From Phycisphaerales bacterium (GTDB lineage: Bacteria; Planctomycetota; Phycisphaerae; Phycisphaerales; SM1A02), in assembly GCA_020427625.1 (NCBI GenBank), contig JAGQOI010000347.1:1-5541 (forward strand): a DNA stretch of 5,541 nt, read 5' to 3'. Position numbers and translations under genes: made by a program. Positions 1-3,967 of this stretch are shown here, in pieces (position 1 is the stretch's first letter; each line of letters begins with the position of its first letter). The notes below the pieces were generated by a model. The model was not told the origin of the DNA and did no database searches. It saw only the letters and a list, made by a program, of their open reading frames with translations.

Positions 1-87
1 GGTCGCATGTCGACGCCCTGCCCGCCGCGCGAGCCCCGCGTCCGAACCACGCCGGTCGCGGGCTGCGGCGCAGGTCGTGCGCGGCCG
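1..87. other. Left-edge intergenic stretch downstream of hutI
   Basis: No complete gene is visible here. A 5-bp perfect inverted repeat (arms 68-72 and 78-82, 5-base loop) lies 5 to 19 bases past the hutI stop and could be a weak hairpin, but no T-run follows it. On the minus strand an ATG at 8-6, with a weak purine stretch (AGGGCG) upstream, could be the start codon of the next gene, which would leave the window after two codons. That gene cannot be identified; a further hut gene is only a guess from context. Confidence 0.3.
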
Positions 88-1314
88 TCAGACGGCGCGA
101 CGAGCCACGATCCGGCCGCCCGACACGACGAGGCGCGGACCCGGCGTCGCGAACTCGTAGGCGAGTTCCCGTTCGTCGGTGCTGTCGAGCAGTTGAACGT
201 CCGCGCGGGCGCCCGGAGCGATCTGTCCGCGATCGGCGCCGAGCCCGAGCACGCACGCGCCGTTCACCGTCGACGCGACGATCGCCTCCGCCGGCGTCAA
301 CCCGAGCTCCCGACACGCCAGCGCGATCGCGAACGGCATCGACGGCGTCGGCGCCGAGCCGGGGTTGTAGTTCGTCGCGATCGCCAGCGCGGCACCGGCG
401 TCGACGATCGCCCGTCCCGGCGCGTACCGGCCGTCGAGATGGAACCCCGAACAGGGCAGGGCGACGGCGATCGTGTCGCTCGCGGCCAGCCGGGGGAGAT
501 CCGCGGGATCGACCGCTTCGAGGTGGTCGACGCTCGACGCGCCGAGTTCGATGGCCGCCCGCGTCATGCCGAGACTGTGGAACTGATCCGTGTGGACCCG
601 CAGCGGGCAGCCGCGCGCGGCGGCGGCGCGGAACAGGCGGCAGGTATCCTCGACGGACCACGCACCGGTCTCGCAGTAGGCGTCGCAGGTGATGCCGGGG
701 AAGGCGTCGACGACGGCGGGGAGGGTCTCCTCGATCGTTTCGTCGATGAAGTTCGGTCGGTCGCGGTCGATGGCATGCGCGCCGAGGAAGGTCGGCACGA
801 CGGTCATGGGGGACCGTTCGGCGGCGGCCCGGACGGCGAGCAGCATGCGGAGTTCGGCGTCGGTGCGGAGGCCGTAGCCGGACTTCACCTCGGCCGTGGT
901 CGTCCCGAGGGCGAGCATGCGTTCGAGTCGCAGGGCGAGCCCGGAGGCGAGGTCGTCGACGTCGGCGGCGCGCACGGCGCGGACGGTGGACATGATCCCG
1001 CCGCCGGCGGCGAGGATGTCGAGGTAGGCGGCGCCGGCGAGCTTCATGTCGAACTCGTCGAATCGTTGTCCGGCCCAGCAGGCGTGGGTATGGCAGTCGA
1101 CGAACCCGGGCATGAGGACGCGTCCGGCGGCATCGACGATCGTCGCGCCGGCGGGTCGGGGGAGGTTCGGGCCGACGGCTTCGATGCGATCGTCGTGCAG
1201 GAGGACGTCGGCGCGGGGGAGGATGCCGAGGGCGCGCATGGCGTCGCCGCGTCGGGGTCGAGGCGGTCCGACGAGGGTGAGGACGCGTGCATCGGCGATG
1301 AGCAGGCGGGTCAT
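88..1314 (-). CDS. hutI: Imidazolonepropionase (HutI-type amidohydrolase)
   Basis: This 408-residue cytosolic metal-dependent amidohydrolase is expected to open the ring of 4-imidazolone-5-propionate to give N-formimino-L-glutamate, the third step of histidine degradation. Family landmarks are in order: the first metal motif HTH at residues 75-77 within GFVDCHTHACWAGQR, KSGYGL near 144-149, FLGAH near 177-180, RVHTDQF with His241, SVDHLE with His264, and ATNYNPGS at 313-320. In most family members the last motif carries an Asp metal ligand; here it is Asn315 (codon AAC at 372-370). The start is the ATG at 1314 because MTRLLIADARVLTL matches the usual HutI beginning; the frame stays open to 1473, but that part runs through the promoter region and looks non-coding. 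No clear Shine-Dalgarno precedes this start. An N-terminal insert rich in Pro and Arg (residues 16-34) separates the first strand from ADVLLHDDRIEAVG. The length is normal. The family is clear; the exact substrate is a little less certain because of Asn315. Confidence 0.9.
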   Translation of the reverse strand: MTRLLIADARVLTLVGPPRPRRGDAMRALGILPRADVLLHDDRIEAVGPNLPRPAGATIVDAAGRVLMPGFVDCHTHACWAGQRFDEFDMKLAGAAYLDILAAGGGIMSTVRAVRAADVDDLASGLALRLERMLALGTTTAEVKSGYGLRTDAELRMLLAVRAAAERSPMTVVPTFLGAHAIDRDRPNFIDETIEETLPAVVDAFPGITCDAYCETGAWSVEDTCRLFRAAAARGCPLRVHTDQFHSLGMTRAAIELGASSVDHLEAVDPADLPRLAASDTIAVALPCSGFHLDGRYAPGRAIVDAGAALAIATNYNPGSAPTPSMPFAIALACRELGLTPAEAIVASTVNGACVLGLGADRGQIAPGARADVQLLDSTDERELAYEFATPGPRLVVSGGRIVARRAV

Positions 1315-1362
1315 GTCGGTTCGGCAAGGCGGGCGATGGGGATTCTGGGCACGACGGGGCCA

Positions 1363-1390
1363 AGTGTAGGGCCGGGATGGTCGATGTCCA
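1363..1390 (-). promoter_or_regulatory. Candidate sigma70-like promoter of hutI
   Basis: On the minus strand TGGACA (1390-1385, five of six matches to the -35 consensus) is followed after 16 bases by TACACT (1368-1363, four of six matches to the -10 consensus). Transcription would start near 1356 and give a leader of about 42 bases before the hutI ATG at 1314. The elements are good for such GC-rich DNA and sit in the right place, but this is a consensus match only. Confidence 0.5.
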
Positions 1391-1397
1391 CCATGGC

Positions 1398-1410
1398 GAG
1401 CGGTCCGCTC
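1398..1410. promoter_or_regulatory. Perfect 13-bp palindrome, possible operator
   Basis: GAGCGGTCCGCTC is a perfect inverted repeat with 6-bp arms around a single central base (1404). It starts 7 bases upstream of the proposed hutI -35 hexamer, about -48 from the inferred start site, where an activator or repressor dimer could sit. No regulator gene lies in the window, and it does not resemble the AT-rich HutC operators known to me from gammaproteobacteria. Confidence 0.35.
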
Positions 1411-1412
1411 AC

Positions 1413-1434
1413 CGTCCGGCGCGCGTCCGGCGCG
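1413..1434. repeat. Perfect 11-bp tandem duplication
   Basis: CGTCCGGCGCG occurs twice back to back (1413-1423 and 1424-1434) in the hutI/STAS divergent region. The 11-bp period is close to one helical turn, so the two copies face the same side of the DNA. The second copy's CGTCCGG (1424-1430) is also mirrored by CCGGACG at 1440-1446, a 7-bp perfect inverted repeat with a 9-base spacer. The core heptamer also appears within coding DNA of this window, so part of this may be GC-rich composition. Confidence 0.5.
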
Positions 1435-1476
1435 GAATACCGGACGTGGATCGCCGCCCGGCCGCCCGGCCACTGC

Positions 1477-1481
1477 AGGAG
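1477..1481 (+). promoter_or_regulatory. Shine-Dalgarno of the STAS gene
   Basis: AGGAG ends 9 bases before the ATG at 1491. It decides the start: the same frame is open from an ATG at 1377, but that extension crosses the hutI promoter and repeats and has no family resemblance. Confidence 0.7.
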
Positions 1482-1490
1482 CGCGTACCC

Positions 1491-1886
1491 ATGGCCGAAT
1501 CCACTTCCGCCCGCACGGTGCCGGAGTCGAAGCACACGACGTTCGTGAGGATCACGGAGGACGCCGGTCTGATCACGGCTCACGTGGTGGGTCCGAGCGT
1601 GGGTCAGCGCGAGGCGCCGCTCGTGCAGGATGCGCTGGCGGACGCGATCTCGCGGTCGGGCCGGATCCGGTTCCTCGTGATCGATCTCTCCGACGTCGGC
1701 TTCCTGAACAGCATGGGTCTGGGGATGTGCATCGACGCCCGCAACCGCGTCGCCGCGGTGGGGGGGACGACGATCATCTCCGGCGTCGGCGAGGAGTTGC
1801 ACGGTCTGTTCAAGATGACGAAGACCGACCGGCTCTTCAAGATCGTGACGGATCGCGCGAAGCTGGCGAAGCTCATCGGTCGGTAG
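1491..1886 (+). CDS. STAS-domain protein, anti-sigma-factor antagonist type
   Basis: This 131-residue soluble protein is a single STAS domain with a short N-terminal tail (about residues 1-18). The core motif IDLSDVGFLNSMGLG (64-78) matches SpoIIAA/RsbV, where the serine after the Asp in FMDSSGLG is phosphorylated by a partner kinase. Here Ser74 occupies that place, while the preceding acidic residue is Asn73. The rest of the fold follows: a helix with IDARNRVAAVGG (81-92), strand TTIISGV, and the LFKMTKTDRLFKIV element (106-119) typical of antagonists. The likely role is partner switching that controls a sigma factor or a signalling output. No RsbW-like kinase or phosphatase lies in the window, so the partner is unknown. 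It is divergent from hutI and its stop lies 12 bases from that of the channel gene. A run of seven G (1760-1766) encodes part of Val90-Gly91-Gly92. The domain is certain; the pathway is inferred. Confidence 0.88.
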   Translation: MAESTSARTVPESKHTTFVRITEDAGLITAHVVGPSVGQREAPLVQDALADAISRSGRIRFLVIDLSDVGFLNSMGLGMCIDARNRVAAVGGTTIISGVGEELHGLFKMTKTDRLFKIVTDRAKLAKLIGR

Positions 1887-1892
1887 CGACCG
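1877..1892. terminator. Weak hairpin at the convergent STAS/channel junction
   Basis: CGGTCG (1877-1882) and CGACCG (1887-1892) form a perfect 6-bp GC-rich stem with a GTAG loop that includes the STAS stop codon. It sits between two convergent genes, as a bidirectional terminator would, but no T-run follows on either strand. It may simply be a sequence coincidence. Confidence 0.3.
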
Positions 1893-1898
1893 GCGGGA

Positions 1899-2735
1899 TC
1901 AGGGTCCCAGGGACGTGCCGCAGAACTTGCAGTGCTTCGCGTCCGGGTCGTGTCGTGCGGCGCCGCATCCGGGACAGGCCCGCGTGAGCTGCGCGTCGGC
2001 GGTGACCTTGCGGGCCTTGCCGAGTTCGACGGTCATGATGCCGGTGGGCACGGCGATGATGCCGTACCCGATGATCATCGCGATGGATGCGAGGAACTTG
2101 CCGCCGACGGTCTGGGGCGCGATGTCGCCGTAGCCGACGGTCGTCATCGTCACGATGGCCCAGTAGACGCTCTGCGGGATGCTCGTGAAGCCGCTCTCCT
2201 CGCCCTCGATGAGGTACATCGCGGCACCGAGGATGACGACGAGCGTGAGCACGGCGCCGAGGAACACGGTGATCTTCCGCAGGCTCGTCCGCATGGCGCG
2301 TTCGAGTTGTTCCGCCTCGCCGATGAACCGGACGAGCTTGAAGACGCGGGCGATGCGGAGCAGCCGGATCGCCCGGATCACCGCGAGCGACTGCGAACCG
2401 ACGAAGAACACGCTGAGGTACGTCGGAACGATCGCGAGCAGGTCGACGATGCCGAAGAAACTCCGCGCGTAGCGCAGCGGGCGCCCGACGCAGGCGAGGC
2501 GCAGGACGTACTCGATCGTGAACGCGATCGTGATGATCCACTCGATGAGCCGCAGCATCGTGCCGTGCTGCTCGCGGATGTCGGCGACGCTCTCGAGACT
2601 CACGGCGATCACGCTCAGGATGATCGCGACGAGCATGGTGACGTCGAACGCCTTCCCCGCCGGCGTCTCGGCTTCGAAGATGATCTCGTGCATGCGGAAG
2701 CGGAGGCTCCCGGGCGCCGGCGTGAGGTCGCGCAT
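1899..2735 (-). CDS. Voltage-gated K+ channel with C-terminal zinc ribbon
   Basis: This 278-residue inner-membrane protein is a six-segment Kv-type ion channel subunit, expected to work as a tetramer. Segments are approximately S1 31-51, S2 61-82, S3 91-112, S4 117-137, S5 153-178 and S6 210-237. S4 has basic residues every third position (Arg121, 124, 127, 130, Lys133, Arg136), matched by Glu75 in S2 and Asp98 in S3, so a working voltage sensor is likely. The selectivity filter TTVGYGD (198-204) indicates K+ selectivity, and S6 carries GYGIIAVPTGI (223-233). After a short linker the tail has CPGC (254-257) and CKFC (269-272) separated by 11 residues, a zinc-ribbon pattern. The start at 2735 has a good GAAGGAG sequence (2747-2741) 5 bases upstream; Met15 is an alternative. 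It is the last gene of a minus-strand cluster, 22 bases after the small unknown gene. Confidence 0.92.
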   Translation of the reverse strand: MRDLTPAPGSLRFRMHEIIFEAETPAGKAFDVTMLVAIILSVIAVSLESVADIREQHGTMLRLIEWIITIAFTIEYVLRLACVGRPLRYARSFFGIVDLLAIVPTYLSVFFVGSQSLAVIRAIRLLRIARVFKLVRFIGEAEQLERAMRTSLRKITVFLGAVLTLVVILGAAMYLIEGEESGFTSIPQSVYWAIVTMTTVGYGDIAPQTVGGKFLASIAMIIGYGIIAVPTGIMTVELGKARKVTADAQLTRACPGCGAARHDPDAKHCKFCGTSLGP

Positions 2736-2740
2736 CCCGT

Positions 2741-2747
2741 CTCCTTC
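2741..2747 (-). promoter_or_regulatory. Shine-Dalgarno of the channel gene
   Basis: GAAGGAG on the minus strand ends 5 bases before the ATG at 2735. It is the strongest ribosome site in the window and supports this start over the internal Met15 codon. Confidence 0.65.
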
Positions 2748-2757
2748 GCGGAACGCC

Positions 2758-2976
2758 TCAGCGCACCGCCGTGACCTGGCCCATGAGGAACGACAGCGTG
2801 AGCGTCGCGCCGGACGTCGGCGGCGAGGCGAACAGGGCGCCCATCACGCGCACCCGGTGCGGCTGCCCGTCGATCCGAACGTCGAGATCGTGGTACGCGT
2901 CGCCGTGAATCGACACCGGTGCCGCGCTCAGCACCGTCGCTTCATGATCGCCGAACATCGGGAGTCCATCGCTCAC
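2758..2976 (-). CDS. Small protein of unknown function (72 aa)
   Basis: I do not recognise this protein. It starts with GTG at 2976, preceded by GAGGTG (2987-2982) that overlaps the TGA stop of the sulfotransferase, which suggests translational coupling. An ATG at 2958 (Met7) is a weaker alternative start. The product has no membrane segment, signal peptide or cysteine. It alternates beta-strand-like stretches (EATVLSAAPVSI, YHDLDVRIDG, HRVRVMGALFA, ATLTLSFLMGQVTAV), so a small beta-barrel is plausible; the end loosely recalls TOBE-like strands, a weak impression only. It lies between the sulfotransferase and the channel in a tightly packed unit, and both junctions carry good ribosome sites. 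That supports it as a real gene rather than a chance reading frame. Confidence 0.65.
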   Translation of the reverse strand: MSDGLPMFGDHEATVLSAAPVSIHGDAYHDLDVRIDGQPHRVRVMGALFASPPTSGATLTLSFLMGQVTAVR

Positions 2977-2981
2977 GTTCG

Positions 2982-2987
2982 CACCTC
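2982..2987 (-). promoter_or_regulatory. Shine-Dalgarno overlapping a stop codon
   Basis: GAGGTG (2987-2982) lies 5 bases before the GTG at 2976, and its first bases belong to the TGA (2988-2986) that ends the sulfotransferase. It supports the GTG start and coupled translation of the two genes. Confidence 0.55.
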
Positions 2988-3882
2988 AGGTCACCGGCGA
3001 CGCAGTGTACCCGAGCGCGCGAAGCAGATCACCCGCCTCCGCCTCGAAGGCCCGCTCCGCCGCGTCGTCGAACGTCGTCCGCCAGTCGCCGACGACGCCC
3101 TTGCGGAAGTGCGACGCCCGATCCTCCTCGCCCCGGGAACGCCCGCGGCTCAGACGCTCGAACGATGCCGCGGCGACGCACGCGCGGCAGGTCGCGTCGT
3201 CCTGAGTCATGCCGAGCATCGCCAGCATGGTGCGGACGGACGCGATCGGCGCCGTGTGCAGGTCCTCGTACCGCACCTCGACGTATCCGGCGCACGCGCC
3301 GGCCGCGCTGCGGGCGGCGAGGATGTACGCCCGCCAGTAGTCCCGGGCGTAGACCGTCGCATAGTCGGCGAAGGACGCGAACCGATCCGCCTGCCCGCGG
3401 CGTTCGAGGTGGGCCCAGCCCGACACCGCGCCGTCGCGGCCGTCGCGGATGACGTGAATGAACGACGCATCGGGATACAGGTGACGGAGCACCGGGATCG
3501 TGTTCGCGTGCTCCGGCGTCCGGTCCCCGACCGCCCGCACGTTCGCGCCGGCCGGGTCGGCGTCGAGGTACCGGGCGAGCACCTGGTCGCACAGCATCCT
3601 CACGACGCCCTGGAGATCACGGTCGGTGAGCAGCAGGTCGTCGGCGGTGCGCGACCCGTCGCGCTGCGCGCCGTTGTACGCCGACGCGGCCTGCTGGAAC
3701 GTGCGCACGAGCGTGTCGCACAGATGGCCCTCGCCGCGACAGGCGATCTGCGGATGAGCGTCGAGCAGGCGTTCGACCCAGGTCGTGCCGGACTTCTGAC
3801 AGCCGACGACGAAGAAGATGCGCCGATCGTCGGCCGCCCGTCCGCGCTCGAGCCACTCGCGGTACCAGTCGGGTCGGGGCAT
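2986..3882 (-). CDS. PAPS-dependent sulfotransferase family protein
   Basis: This 298-residue cytosolic protein belongs to the Sulfotransfer_1-type family, which moves a sulfuryl group from PAPS to a hydroxyl or amine of an acceptor. The 5'-phosphosulfate loop is GCQKSGTTW at 27-35 with catalytic-type Lys30. The 3'-phosphate motif is VIRDGRD (144-150) with Ser154 following. The C-terminal motif FRKGVVGDW (259-267) matches the RKGxxGDWK element that contacts PAPS. Asp120-Arg121-Thr122-Pro123 (GDRTPEH) is typical of bacterial members. The length is normal for the family. No strong Shine-Dalgarno precedes the ATG at 3882. It lies 85 bases after hutU and is the first gene of a probable three-gene unit with the small protein and the K+ channel. 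The acceptor cannot be inferred; a lipid, glycan or small metabolite are all possible. Confidence 0.9.
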   Translation of the reverse strand: MPRPDWYREWLERGRAADDRRIFFVVGCQKSGTTWVERLLDAHPQIACRGEGHLCDTLVRTFQQAASAYNGAQRDGSRTADDLLLTDRDLQGVVRMLCDQVLARYLDADPAGANVRAVGDRTPEHANTIPVLRHLYPDASFIHVIRDGRDGAVSGWAHLERRGQADRFASFADYATVYARDYWRAYILAARSAAGACAGYVEVRYEDLHTAPIASVRTMLAMLGMTQDDATCRACVAAASFERLSRGRSRGEEDRASHFRKGVVGDWRTTFDDAAERAFEAEAGDLLRALGYTASPVT

Positions 3883-3908
3883 GCTGTCGTTATCGGTCCG
3901 AGTCCTCG

Positions 3909-3923
3909 TCCGGCTCGACCGGA
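3909..3923. repeat. Short inverted repeat between hutU and the sulfotransferase
   Basis: TCCGG and CCGGA form a perfect 5-bp inverted repeat around CTCGA, 27 bases upstream of the sulfotransferase start. It could be a small hairpin or protein site; such arms are common by chance in GC-rich DNA. Confidence 0.25.
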
Positions 3924-3944
3924 ATGGTCGTGGAGGCCCGGGCG

Positions 3945-3965
3945 GGCCGGTCCGGGCGGACGGCC
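3945..3965 (-). terminator. GC-rich hairpin just after the hutU stop
   Basis: The arms 3945-3953 and 3958-3965 pair over 8 bp with one bulged G and a four-base loop, starting 2 bases past the hutU stop codon. An overlapping, mutually exclusive stem (3935-3939 with 3944-3948) is also possible. No T-run follows, so it may be a factor-dependent terminator, an mRNA 3' end stabiliser or chance. If it terminates, the downstream sulfotransferase needs its own promoter. Confidence 0.3.
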
Positions 3966-3967
3966 GG

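Noticed and set aside
1377..1394. ATGGT/ACCAT inverted repeat within the hutI promoter spacer
   Set aside because: The arms are only 5 bp with an 8-base spacer, so it is easily due to chance.
1315..1473. N-terminal extension of HutI to an ATG at 1473
   Set aside because: The extra 53 residues do not resemble the family and would cover the promoter and repeats; the ATG at 1314 begins the typical HutI N-terminus.
1377..1490. N-terminal extension of the STAS protein to an ATG at 1377
   Set aside because: It lacks a ribosome site, overlaps the hutI promoter and repeats, and adds Arg-rich non-family sequence; the ATG at 1491 has AGGAG at a good distance.
7..1548. A 513-codon plus-strand open frame opposite hutI
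   Set aside because: It is the antisense shadow of a well-conserved gene in GC-rich DNA; its product is low-complexity Arg/Gly/Asp-rich and has no domain.
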